64,000 bases of DNA from Chryseobacterium sp. 3008163. Its GTDB lineage: Bacteria; Bacteroidota; Bacteroidia; Flavobacteriales; Weeksellaceae. The stretch lies in contig NZ_CP033070.1 of assembly GCF_003669035.1 (NCBI RefSeq), forward strand, positions 434,001 through 498,000, in the 5' to 3' direction. Under the pieces are notes generated by a model that searched no databases, was not told the DNA's origin, and saw only the letters and a list, made by a program, of their open reading frames with translations. This document shows positions 1 through 7,578 of the stretch, in pieces; within the stretch, counting starts at the first letter, position 1; each line of letters begins with the position of its first letter. The position numbers and the translations under genes were made by a program.

Positions 1-1011
1 GTCTCCCAAATCGTCAAGGGGAATATTTTTTTTAAGACGGTTGACAAAATCAGGGTTCGCAAGAAATCCCCGCCCGAATGCCACAAGGTCCGCTTCATTA
101 TTCTGGAGTACTTTCTCTGCTGAGTCTGCATTGAGCCCATTGCAGTAAATGATGGTGTGATCAAATACAGCCCGTATGATCCTGTACGTTTTCTCCGGAA
201 TGTCAGGATTCGTTGAAAGATGGATGTAGGCGATCCCGATTTGGTTCATTTCACTGCTTAGGTAAGTATATGTTTGGTTTACTTCAGATTCTCCGTATGG
301 CTTCTGATCGCCCATACGGGACAATGGAGAAAAGCGGATGCCTATCTTTTCCGGTCCGATAGCATCGGCAATAGCTTTTACAATGTCAACTATGAGGCGG
401 CTCCTGTTGATAATGCTGCCCCCATATTGATCATCTCTGGTGTTAACATTAGGATTAAGAAACTGCTCGAACAGATAACCACTGGCCGCGTGAATTTCTA
501 CACCGTCAAAACCAGCACGAATGGCATTTTTAGATGCACGGACGAAATTTTCAATAAGTTTGGTAATATCCTCTAGAGCAAGTGCCTCAGGAACAGAATA
601 TGGCTGCATACCATGATCATCTGTAAATATTTCTCCAGACGCTCGTATGTCTGAAGCACCGACCGGTTTCGATTCTGAAGGCAGATTGGAAAGATGTGAA
701 ATACGACCTGTATGCATAAGCTGTAAAAAGATCTTTGATCCGTTTTTGTGTACAGCATCAGTGACCAGCTTCCAGCCTTCCACCTGTGACTGGGAATAGA
801 TTCCTGGAACTCTCGGATAGCCTAGCCCTTCGGGACTTGGTGCGGTACCTTCCGTAATGATGAGTCCAGCGCCCGTGCGCTGTGAATAATAGCTGACCAT
901 CATTTCATTGGGTAGATTGCCGATCGCTCTGCTTCTTGTCATCGGGGCCATCACCAAATGGTTTTTCAGCTTCAATGTTCCCTTCTCAAATGGCGTGAAT
1001 AACTTTTTCAT
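1..1011 (-). CDS. Old yellow enzyme family NADH:flavin oxidoreductase (ene reductase), 3' end cut by window edge
   Basis: This is an FMN-dependent TIM-barrel ene reductase of the OYE/NemA type, which uses NAD(P)H to reduce activated C=C bonds of enones, maleimides or quinones in the cytosol. The 337 visible residues start MKKLFTPF and include the family segments APMTRSRA near the N-terminus, ITEGTAPSPEGLGYP, and GFDGVEIH followed by GYLFEQFLNP and DQYGGS. The C-terminal part has AFGRGFLANPDF, so only about 20-30 residues are missing beyond base 1. One oddity stands out: the substrate-anchoring pair is normally H-x-x-N or H-x-x-H, but here it reads HAAS, with Ser at the second position. The gene lies 111 bp downstream of an AraC regulator on the same strand and has its own promoter. 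Confidence 0.92.
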   Translation of the reverse strand, partial: MKKLFTPFEKGTLKLKNHLVMAPMTRSRAIGNLPNEMMVSYYSQRTGAGLIITEGTAPSPEGLGYPRVPGIYSQSQVEGWKLVTDAVHKNGSKIFLQLMHTGRISHLSNLPSESKPVGASDIRASGEIFTDDHGMQPYSVPEALALEDITKLIENFVRASKNAIRAGFDGVEIHAASGYLFEQFLNPNVNTRDDQYGGSIINRSRLIVDIVKAIADAIGPEKIGIRFSPLSRMGDQKPYGESEVNQTYTYLSSEMNQIGIAYIHLSTNPDIPEKTYRIIRAVFDHTIIYCNGLNADSAEKVLQNNEADLVAFGRGFLANPDFVNRLKKNIPLDDLGD

Positions 1012-1031
1012 TGTCCCATTATTTATATGAG

Positions 1032-1060
1032 CAAATGTATAAGTTATCCGATGGGCAAAA
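1032..1060 (-). promoter_or_regulatory. Promoter of the OYE gene
   Basis: On the minus strand a TACATTTG -7 element (1032-1039) is preceded by TTTTG (1056-1060), the usual Bacteroidota TTTG / TAnnTTTG arrangement. It sits about 20 bp upstream of the OYE start codon. Confidence 0.6.
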
Positions 1061-1099
1061 TAACCGGAATAGACACAAGAATAGTTCTATCCGACGGAT
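1044..1099. promoter_or_regulatory. Candidate activator site: repeated TATCCGA boxes
   Basis: TATCCGATGG (from 1045) and TATCCGACGG (from 1088) form a direct repeat with 43 bp between starts, about four helical turns. The distal copy is itself an inverted repeat, ATCCG-A-CGGAT (1089-1099). The boxes flank the -33 region of the OYE promoter and are a plausible AraC target, which is inferred from position only. Confidence 0.4.
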
Positions 1100-1122
1100 T
1101 TATTTAATCGAAAACATGTTTG

Positions 1123-2109
1123 TTATGATTTAGAAGTAGAAAACTTCTTGGGTGTGATGCCGTAGTGTTTCTCAAATAGCCTGCTGAAATGGCTGAGATT
1201 CGAAAATCCTAACTCATAACCCACTTCAGAAACAGAATGCCTGGCCTGCTTCAAAAGAAATGCAGCCTCCTCCATCCTGGCCTTCTGGTAGTAGTTGTAG
1301 ATAGAATCTCCAAAGGTCTGCTTGAAAAGCTGTTTGAGCTTTGTCTCACTCATGGATGCGATGTGGGACAGATCACTTAAGACAGGTGGCGTGCTTAGAT
1401 CATTTAATATCTCATTCCTGGTCTGCAAAATCTTTTCAGCATCCATACTGTTGATATTTTTAAATGCTGTATTCTCACGTAATGATAATTTACTGAAAAG
1501 CAAATACATAAGCTCCAGAACTTTGATCTGTACATAAAAATAATTGAGAGAGTTGTTCATATCGACAACCACAATATTCTTGAGGATCAGCTGCATCTCT
1601 GCATCAAAGTTCTCAAAGAAAAGAAAGGAGGCATTCTCGGCAGCAATGGTCTTAATAGTATTATTGGGTCTCTCGATCGATAAGATCGACTGAAGGCGAT
1701 CACTGGTAATACCAACCACCACGTAATGGATATTGCTATTTGCAGGAAAGCGGATCTCTGTTCTAAGGTCGTTTGTTGACAAAAGAACGAATGCATCATT
1801 CTGTTGTCCGAACGGATTATTTTCTTCGTTCTGGTATTTGAGTTCCCGTTCTTCAGTATTGTTGTAAAAGAATATGGTCCGAACATTATTTGGTGTTTCT
1901 GCAGGATTTCGTTTTACAATAAGGTCTTCCTTCAGCTTGTACCTGTGGATGGTCAACTTGAAATCATCTCCAAAACTGATCCTACGTACATACCCCTCGC
2001 CCATAGATTTCGGGATCTTCAACAAATTATCCTGCACAGGACTATTGATCTGACGGGAGAACAACGTAATAAAATCAAAGCCGGGCGCAGTAGTGAATTC
2101 GAAGATCAT
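1123..2109 (-). CDS. AraC family transcriptional regulator
   Basis: This 328-residue DNA-binding regulator has a C-terminal double helix-turn-helix AraC domain in roughly the last 100 residues. Visible pieces are LSHIASMSETKLKQLFKQ (first HTH) and VSEVGYELGFSNLSHFSRLF followed by YGITPKKF (second HTH). The N-terminal two thirds has no motif I recognise and probably forms the effector-sensing part. It is transcribed in the same direction as the downstream OYE gene and is likely its activator, with an aromatic, quinone or enone ligand possible by analogy to other AraC/OYE pairs. No paired sensor gene is visible. Confidence 0.9.
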   Translation of the reverse strand: MIFEFTTAPGFDFITLFSRQINSPVQDNLLKIPKSMGEGYVRRISFGDDFKLTIHRYKLKEDLIVKRNPAETPNNVRTIFFYNNTEERELKYQNEENNPFGQQNDAFVLLSTNDLRTEIRFPANSNIHYVVVGITSDRLQSILSIERPNNTIKTIAAENASFLFFENFDAEMQLILKNIVVVDMNNSLNYFYVQIKVLELMYLLFSKLSLRENTAFKNINSMDAEKILQTRNEILNDLSTPPVLSDLSHIASMSETKLKQLFKQTFGDSIYNYYQKARMEEAAFLLKQARHSVSEVGYELGFSNLSHFSRLFEKHYGITPKKFSTSKS

Positions 2110-2134
2110 GACTTGTGATAGTTGTTTAGTGCTA

Positions 2135-2178
2135 TAAAGTTATTTAAATTTCCCAATCATTGATGTATTGTCCAATCA
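2135..2178 (-). promoter_or_regulatory. Promoter and possible autoregulatory repeat of the AraC gene
   Basis: A -7-like TAACTTTA lies at 2135-2142 on the minus strand, about 25 bp before the start codon. Just upstream CCAATCA occurs twice in direct orientation on the + strand (2153-2159 and 2172-2178), 19 bp start to start, over the expected -33 region. This looks like an AraC-type half-site pair, but it is short and may be chance. Confidence 0.35.
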
Positions 2179-2179
2179 A

Positions 2180-2573
2180 TCCTTATTAATGACCATTTGT
2201 TATGTCTATGGATACCAGTATGTACGAAATCTAGATTTGTAAATTTAGAAAAAAAGTAGATTTGCTCCTAATGCTTAAAACGAATGCTATTATTTGAATA
2301 AGAATAATGAAATTGCATACTTGGATATACCGAATCAAAAACTATAATATTCTCTATTTTACAATCAGCACAATTGCTAAGGCAATAATTTAAATTTCAT
2401 GGGGGCAATAAGACATTGACACATGATCTGAATTTAAAATCCCGATTTAAATAGACCTAATAGCTGAGTCTTGTAAAATATTTTTTATTTTATAATCATT
2501 TCCCACTTTCTAGTTTTTATTGTATTCATAAGAACTTACTATGTAGAACTTTAGCATTCTCGAAAATAAAAAT
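2180..2573. other. Intergenic spacer without a recognisable gene
   Basis: This is an AT-rich divergent spacer between the AraC and TetR genes. I see no coding remnant, RNA gene or strong hairpin in it. Confidence 0.5.
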
Positions 2574-2602
2574 ATACCCTTCGGTATTATTTCGTATCTT
2601 TG
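2574..2602 (+). promoter_or_regulatory. Promoter of TetR gene 1 with palindromic operator
   Basis: A perfect inverted repeat ATACC-CTTC-GGTAT (2574-2587) is followed by a -7 element TATCTTTG (2595-2602), 20 bp before the ATG. The same palindrome with a different spacer occurs at 3234-3247, before the next gene. Repressor binding here would occlude polymerase, so negative autoregulation by the adjacent TetR is the likely role. Confidence 0.75.
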
Positions 2603-2621
2603 TTTTACAATTATCAGAAAA

Positions 2622-3215
2622 ATGACGAAGGCAGAACAAACGCGGCAATTCATTATTGAAAAAACAGCTCCTATCTTTAATAAAAAAGGTTATGCAGGTA
2701 CCTCTTTGTCAGATATTACAAATGCTACAGGCTTAACTAAAGGCAGTATCTATGGGAATTTTTTAAATAAGGAAGAGGTAGGACTTGCCGTTTTTAAATA
2801 TAATACAAGTGAACTTTCAAAAAAAACCGAAGCATGGATCTCTAAAAAGGATAATGCCTATGAAAAGCTGATAGCATTTCTTGATTTTTATCGAAATAAT
2901 TGGAAATATGTTTCTGATAATGGGGGTTGTCCATATCTTAACTCAGCAACAGAATCAGACGATGTCATGCCTGCGATGAAAGTATTGGTGAGATCAACTT
3001 TTGAAAATTGGGAAGATAATATTTCTGCGATAATTGATGAAGGCAGAAATAATGGACTTTTTAAAAATGACATCAGTGTTGTTGAATACTCTAAGTCATT
3101 CATTATGATGATCGAGGGGGGAATTCTGCTCGCAAAAATTTCAGATGATCCAGCAGATCTTCATTTAATGCTGGACAGGATTAAGAGAATCATTGATGAA
3201 GAAATCGTAAAATAA
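2622..3215 (+). CDS. TetR/AcrR family transcriptional regulator 1
   Basis: This 197-residue one-component repressor has an N-terminal TetR helix-turn-helix (about residues 9-55) with TSLSDITNATGLTKGSIYGN, in which GSIYGNF is the recognition-helix signature. The C-terminal ligand-binding domain is of the TetR_C type seen in AcuR/YcdC-like regulators (YPYLNSATESDD-like region, later FIMMIEGGILLAK). Identical ATACC-N4-GGTAT operators lie before this gene and before the thioesterase gene 60 bp downstream. It therefore probably represses itself and the acyl-chain block at 3276-8850. The ligand may be an acyl-CoA or a fatty or aromatic acid, inferred from the genes it controls. Confidence 0.93.
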   Translation: MTKAEQTRQFIIEKTAPIFNKKGYAGTSLSDITNATGLTKGSIYGNFLNKEEVGLAVFKYNTSELSKKTEAWISKKDNAYEKLIAFLDFYRNNWKYVSDNGGCPYLNSATESDDVMPAMKVLVRSTFENWEDNISAIIDEGRNNGLFKNDISVVEYSKSFIMMIEGGILLAKISDDPADLHLMLDRIKRIIDEEIVK

Positions 3216-3233
3216 AATTTTTTACCCCTACAA

Positions 3234-3252
3234 ATACCAATCGGTATATTTA
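3234..3252 (+). promoter_or_regulatory. TetR 1 operator overlapping promoter of the acyl-chain operon
   Basis: The inverted repeat ATACC-AATC-GGTAT (3234-3247) overlaps a -7-like TATATTTA (3245-3252) placed 23 bp before the thioesterase ATG. Both arms are identical to the operator at 2574-2587 while the 4-bp spacer differs, as expected for a selected protein-binding site. Confidence 0.72.
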
Positions 3253-3275
3253 ACTAATCAGTAAATAAAAAATAT

Positions 3276-3710
3276 ATGACACCGCTAGAAAAAATCCAAT
3301 CTTCCATAGGAAAAGAATTCACAGAATCACCTTCACCTTTCATGAGATGGCTGAATCCAATTGTTATTACCGCCGAAGCAGGAAACTTAGAGTTCAGGTA
3401 TCAGATTCGTCCGGAATGGCTAAACCCTGTGGGCAATTTGCATGGCGGAGTTACAGCTGCTATTGTTGACGATATCATCGGTGCAACAATGTTTTCATTG
3501 AATGAGGCAAATTTTTATACAACAATAAATAATGTCATCGATTATTTTTCTTCTGTAACCGGAAACGAAAGTATCGTTGCAAAAACAACTATTGTTAAAA
3601 AAGGAAAACAATTCATCAATGCTGAATGTGAAATCTGGAACAGCGACAAAAGCAGATTGATCGCTAAAGGCAGTTCTAATCTATTTAAAACAGAAATAAA
3701 AAAAAACTAA
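3276..3710 (+). CDS. PaaI-like hotdog-fold thioesterase
   Basis: A 144-residue single hotdog domain of the PaaI/4HBT type, which hydrolyses acyl-CoA thioesters in the cytosol. The hallmark helix-capping segment NLHGGVTAAIVDD is at about residues 54-66: HGG at 56-58 and Asp65, which lies on the long helix where the catalytic acid sits. It is the first gene of the operon behind the second ATACC/GGTAT operator. Its TAA stop overlaps the ATG of the ketosynthase gene (taATG), so the two are translationally coupled. A role releasing or editing acyl groups made or used by the following enzymes is inferred. Confidence 0.85.
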   Translation: MTPLEKIQSSIGKEFTESPSPFMRWLNPIVITAEAGNLEFRYQIRPEWLNPVGNLHGGVTAAIVDDIIGATMFSLNEANFYTTINNVIDYFSSVTGNESIVAKTTIVKKGKQFINAECEIWNSDKSRLIAKGSSNLFKTEIKKN

Positions 3711-4948
3711 TGAAAAGAGTTGTAGTAACCGGTTTAGGTACAGTCAATCCTTTGGGAAATGACATCAGTGCTTTTTGGCAAAATTCTCTTAGTGGGTTTA
3801 GCAGTGCAAATAAAATTACCCGATTTGACGCTTCGAAATTCCGAACACAGATTGCATGCGAAATTAAAAATTTTGACCCTCAAAAATATCTTGACCGTAA
3901 CGAGATCAAAAGAAGTGATCTGTTTACGCAATATGCTTTGTACAGCGCTTCACAGGCATTACAAGATTCCGGTTTAGAAATATCAAAACTTGATCCTTTT
4001 GATATCGGTGTCATTTGGGGAGTTGGACAAGGAGGCATGGAAACATTTGAAAGCGAGGTCGAAAACTATGTGAAAGGAGATTACATTCCGAGGTTCAGTC
4101 CATTTTTTGTTCCCAAGCTCATTGTCAATATGGCTTCCGGAATGATTTCAATGAAATTTGGTTTGCAGGGAATTAATTATACAACCGTATCCGCCTGTGC
4201 AACATCCAACACGGCAATCATGGATTCCTTTAACTACATTCGTTTGGGTAAGGCAAAAATATTTGTTACCGGGGGTTCAGAAGCTCCCATTACTGCTGCT
4301 TCGATTGGAGGTTTTTCTTCAATGAAGGCAATGTCGATTCGGAATCAGGATCCACTTACTGCGAGCCGTCCTTTTGACAGAGACCGCGATGGTTTTGTAA
4401 TGGGAGAAGGTGCTGGTGCACTTATTTTAGAAGAATATGAGCATGCTAAGAAAAGAGGTGCTAAAATTTATGCAGAACTGGTTGGTGCTTCCATGACTGC
4501 AGATGCGTACCATATGACTTCACCACATCCGGAAGGAATAGGTGCTTCCAAAGCAATGCAATTGGCATTAGAAGAGGCAAAACTTAATCCTTCTGACTTA
4601 GATTATCTGAACCTACATGCAACTTCGACACCTATAGGAGATATTGCGGAGCTCAATGCCGTTAATAAAACGTTCAAAGGCTCAAGCAACTTATGGGTAA
4701 GTTCATCAAAATCAATGACCGGTCACTTATTGGGAGCTGCGGGAGCAATCGAAGCTATTCTCGCAATCAAATCCATCAACGAAAATATCATTCCGCCAAC
4801 GATCAATATCAAAAACCTCGATGAAAATATTCCTGAAGGAATCCAGATCGTCATGAATGAGCCGGTACAAAAAACAATTAAAACAGCCATGAGTAATGCT
4901 TTTGGCTTCGGCGGACATAATTCAACTGTTGTTTTCCGTGAAATTTAA
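3710..4948 (+). CDS. Beta-ketoacyl-ACP synthase II-like enzyme (FabF family)
   Basis: This 412-residue thiolase-fold condensing enzyme catalyses decarboxylative Claisen condensation of an acyl primer with a malonyl unit. The full Cys-His-His triad is present: Cys163 in VSACATS, His303 in LHATSTPIGD and His339 in MTGHLLGAAGA. The length matches FabF (about 410). It lies in an accessory operon with a thioesterase and two thiolases and without fabG, fabZ or acpP. It is therefore probably not the housekeeping FabF but a specialised ketosynthase. Substrate and carrier (ACP or CoA) cannot be told from sequence. Its start overlaps the preceding stop. Confidence 0.92.
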   Translation: MKRVVVTGLGTVNPLGNDISAFWQNSLSGFSSANKITRFDASKFRTQIACEIKNFDPQKYLDRNEIKRSDLFTQYALYSASQALQDSGLEISKLDPFDIGVIWGVGQGGMETFESEVENYVKGDYIPRFSPFFVPKLIVNMASGMISMKFGLQGINYTTVSACATSNTAIMDSFNYIRLGKAKIFVTGGSEAPITAASIGGFSSMKAMSIRNQDPLTASRPFDRDRDGFVMGEGAGALILEEYEHAKKRGAKIYAELVGASMTADAYHMTSPHPEGIGASKAMQLALEEAKLNPSDLDYLNLHATSTPIGDIAELNAVNKTFKGSSNLWVSSSKSMTGHLLGAAGAIEAILAIKSINENIIPPTINIKNLDENIPEGIQIVMNEPVQKTIKTAMSNAFGFGGHNSTVVFREI

Positions 4949-4964
4949 ATTTAATTCTATTAAA

Positions 4965-6143
4965 ATGAAAGAAGTATTTATTATATCCGCTAAGAGAACT
5001 CCAATTGGTGGATTTTTGGGAAATTTTGCTGAAGTTTCAGCCACAGATCTTGGGGCAGCAGCCATCAAAGGAACAATTGAAAACGTCAACATTGATCTTA
5101 AAGATATTGAGAGTGTTTATATGGGAAATGTGCTGTCTGCAAACCTTGGCCAATCCCCTGCCCGTCAAGCATCAAAATTTGCAGGAATTCCTGACGAGAC
5201 AGATTGCACAACCGTCAATAAGGTTTGTGCAGCAGGAATGAAAGCAACCATCCTTGGAGCTCAGCAAATTCAGCTGGGATTAGAAAATATGGTTATTACC
5301 GGAGGTATGGAAAGTATGAGCAACGTACCGCATTACACCAATAAAAGAAAGATCAACAAACTGGGTAATGAAATATTGATTGACGGTCTGCTTAAAGACG
5401 GATTGACTGATGTCTACAATAATTTCCACATGGGAAATGCTGCTGAACTCTGCGTAGAAAAATATAAGTTAACCCGAGAACAGCAGGATGAATATGCCTT
5501 GAAATCTTATGAAAAAGCTGCAAAAGCTACAAAAGAAGGGAAATTTGAAAATGAAGTCATTCCTTTTACACTAAAACAAAAACAGAGAGAAACGATTATC
5601 ACTGAGGACGAAGATATCTACAAAATAATTCCCGAGAAAGTTTCAAAATTAAAACCTTCTTTTGTTAAAGACGGTACGATCACCGCTGCAAACGCAAGTA
5701 ATCTGAATGATGGTGCAGCGGCTATATTATTGGCATCAAAAGAAGCCGTTGAACAATACAATCTTAAACCCCTGGCAAAAATTATAGGATATGCAGATGC
5801 GGCGCAAGCTCCGGAATGGTTTACCACTGCCCCATCAATTGCCATCCCAAAAGCTTTAAAAAGAGCAAATCTTCAATTGGAGGATATCGACTTTTTTGAA
5901 ATTAATGAAGCGTATGCGGCTGTCGCAATAGCAAACCAGATTGAATTAGGAATAGATCCTCAAAAGATCAATATCTATGGTGGTGCTGTTGCATTGGGAC
6001 ATCCATTGGGTGCTTCAGGAGCAAGAATAATTTGTACTTTGGTCTCTGTACTTCAGCAGGAAAAAGGTAAATATGGCGTAGCGGCTATCTGCAACGGCGG
6101 AGGTGGCGCAACGGCGATTGTTATTGAAAATTTAATGGACTAA
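4965..6143 (+). CDS. Acetyl-CoA C-acetyltransferase (thiolase)
   Basis: A 392-residue thiolase that interconverts two acetyl-CoA with acetoacetyl-CoA, or longer 3-ketoacyl-CoA. Catalytic residues are Cys88 (NKVCAAGMK), His346 (GHPLGASG) and Cys376 (CNGGGG). Length and the VCAAGMK motif fit the biosynthetic AtoB/PhaA group. The frame is open further upstream into the fabF gene, but ATG 4965 gives the conserved N-terminus MKEVFIISAKRTPIG and sits 17 bp after the fabF stop. It is part of the TetR 1-controlled operon. Confidence 0.93.
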   Translation: MKEVFIISAKRTPIGGFLGNFAEVSATDLGAAAIKGTIENVNIDLKDIESVYMGNVLSANLGQSPARQASKFAGIPDETDCTTVNKVCAAGMKATILGAQQIQLGLENMVITGGMESMSNVPHYTNKRKINKLGNEILIDGLLKDGLTDVYNNFHMGNAAELCVEKYKLTREQQDEYALKSYEKAAKATKEGKFENEVIPFTLKQKQRETIITEDEDIYKIIPEKVSKLKPSFVKDGTITAANASNLNDGAAAILLASKEAVEQYNLKPLAKIIGYADAAQAPEWFTTAPSIAIPKALKRANLQLEDIDFFEINEAYAAVAIANQIELGIDPQKINIYGGAVALGHPLGASGARIICTLVSVLQQEKGKYGVAAICNGGGGATAIVIENLMD

Positions 6144-6157
6144 AAAATAGAATCAAT

Positions 6158-7561
6158 ATGGAAACTTTTGATATCACCGTAATTGGATCGGGACCCGGTG
6201 GATACGTCGCAGCAATCCGCTGTGCTCAGTTAGGCTATAAAACAGCCATTGTAGAAAAATATCCGACCTTAGGCGGAACATGTACTAACGTAGGATGCAT
6301 TCCTACCAAAGCTTTGCTGGACAGCTCAGAACATTATCATCAGGCAATAGAAACTTTTGATAAACACGGTATTGAATTGGAAGAAGTAAAGCTAAATTTC
6401 CAGCAGTTTATTGCAAGGAAAAATGAAGTGGTTACTCAAAATACAAAAGGATTGAACTTTTTGATGAATAAAAATAAAATTACTGTATTTGAGGGGACTG
6501 CACAATTTAAAAACAATTCGGAAATTACCGTAAAAAGCCCTGATAATCAACCAATAGAAATCAAGTCTAAACATTTTATCATCGCTACAGGCTCAAAACC
6601 TGCATCTCTACCCAATATTAAAATTGATAAGAAAAGAATCATTACATCAACAGAAGCTTTAACTTTAAATGACAAACCAAAAAGCATGATCATCATCGGT
6701 GGCGGAGTTATTGGGGTAGAAATGGCTTCCATTTATAATCGCATAGGTACGAAGGTGACGATCGTAGAGTATGCAAAGGAACTCATCTCGACAATGGATC
6801 TAGAGCTGGGTGCAAGCTTGAGAAAAATTTTAAAGAAACAGGGAATTGATATTCAACTCAACAAAAGCGTTTACAATGTAGAGAACCAGGGCGACGAAGC
6901 TATTGTTTATTACAGAGATGAAAATCAAAAAGAATTTAGTTTAGAAGCTGAATATGTTTTAATGGCTGTAGGTCGCAGACCTTATACTGAAGGCTTGGGG
7001 CTGGAAAACACAGATATACAGCTTGATGAAAAAGGGAGAGTAAAAACTAACGAAAATCTGCAAACTGCCGTGCCATCAATTTATGCTATCGGAGATGTGG
7101 TCGCAGGACCAATGCTGGCTCACAAAGCTGAGGAAGAAGCTGTTTTTGTTGCAGAGATCATCGATGGACAGAAGCCACACATTCATTATAACAGAATTCC
7201 TGGCGTAGTTTATACATGGCCTGAAGTGGCATCTGTAGGTTATACTGAAGAAGAACTACAAGCCAAAGGGATCGAGTACAGAAAAGGCAAATTCCCTTTT
7301 TCAGCAAGTGCGAGAGCCAGGGCAGCGATGGAAAAAGATGGTTTTGCGAAAGTACTGTCTGAACCAAAATATGGTGAAGTGCTTGGAGTGCACATTATAG
7401 GCCCACGAGCTGCAGATCTCATTGCTCAAGCCGTGATCGGATTAGAATACGAAGTAACAGACAGCGATATGTTTATGATGTCATATGCCCATCCAACCTA
7501 TTCTGAAGTTTTGAAAGAAGCCTATATGTTAGCATCAGGACAGCCTGCAATCAATATTTAA
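6158..7561 (+). CDS. lpdA: Dihydrolipoyl dehydrogenase (E3)
   Basis: A 467-residue FAD/NAD-dependent disulfide oxidoreductase that reoxidises dihydrolipoamide of 2-oxoacid dehydrogenase or glycine-cleavage complexes. Motifs are the FAD-binding GSGPGG near residue 10, the redox-active Cys42/Cys47 in GGTCTNVGCIPTK, the NAD-binding GGGVIGVE in the middle and the interface base His445-Glu450 (HPTYSE). Length is normal. No E1 or E2 gene is nearby, so why an E3 is embedded between two thiolases is unclear. It could serve a complex encoded elsewhere or act as a diaphorase for this pathway. It lies 14 bp after the thiolase. Confidence 0.93.
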   Translation: METFDITVIGSGPGGYVAAIRCAQLGYKTAIVEKYPTLGGTCTNVGCIPTKALLDSSEHYHQAIETFDKHGIELEEVKLNFQQFIARKNEVVTQNTKGLNFLMNKNKITVFEGTAQFKNNSEITVKSPDNQPIEIKSKHFIIATGSKPASLPNIKIDKKRIITSTEALTLNDKPKSMIIIGGGVIGVEMASIYNRIGTKVTIVEYAKELISTMDLELGASLRKILKKQGIDIQLNKSVYNVENQGDEAIVYYRDENQKEFSLEAEYVLMAVGRRPYTEGLGLENTDIQLDEKGRVKTNENLQTAVPSIYAIGDVVAGPMLAHKAEEEAVFVAEIIDGQKPHIHYNRIPGVVYTWPEVASVGYTEEELQAKGIEYRKGKFPFSASARARAAMEKDGFAKVLSEPKYGEVLGVHIIGPRAADLIAQAVIGLEYEVTDSDMFMMSYAHPTYSEVLKEAYMLASGQPAINI

Positions 7562-7578
7562 ATTAAAAAGAAAAAAGA

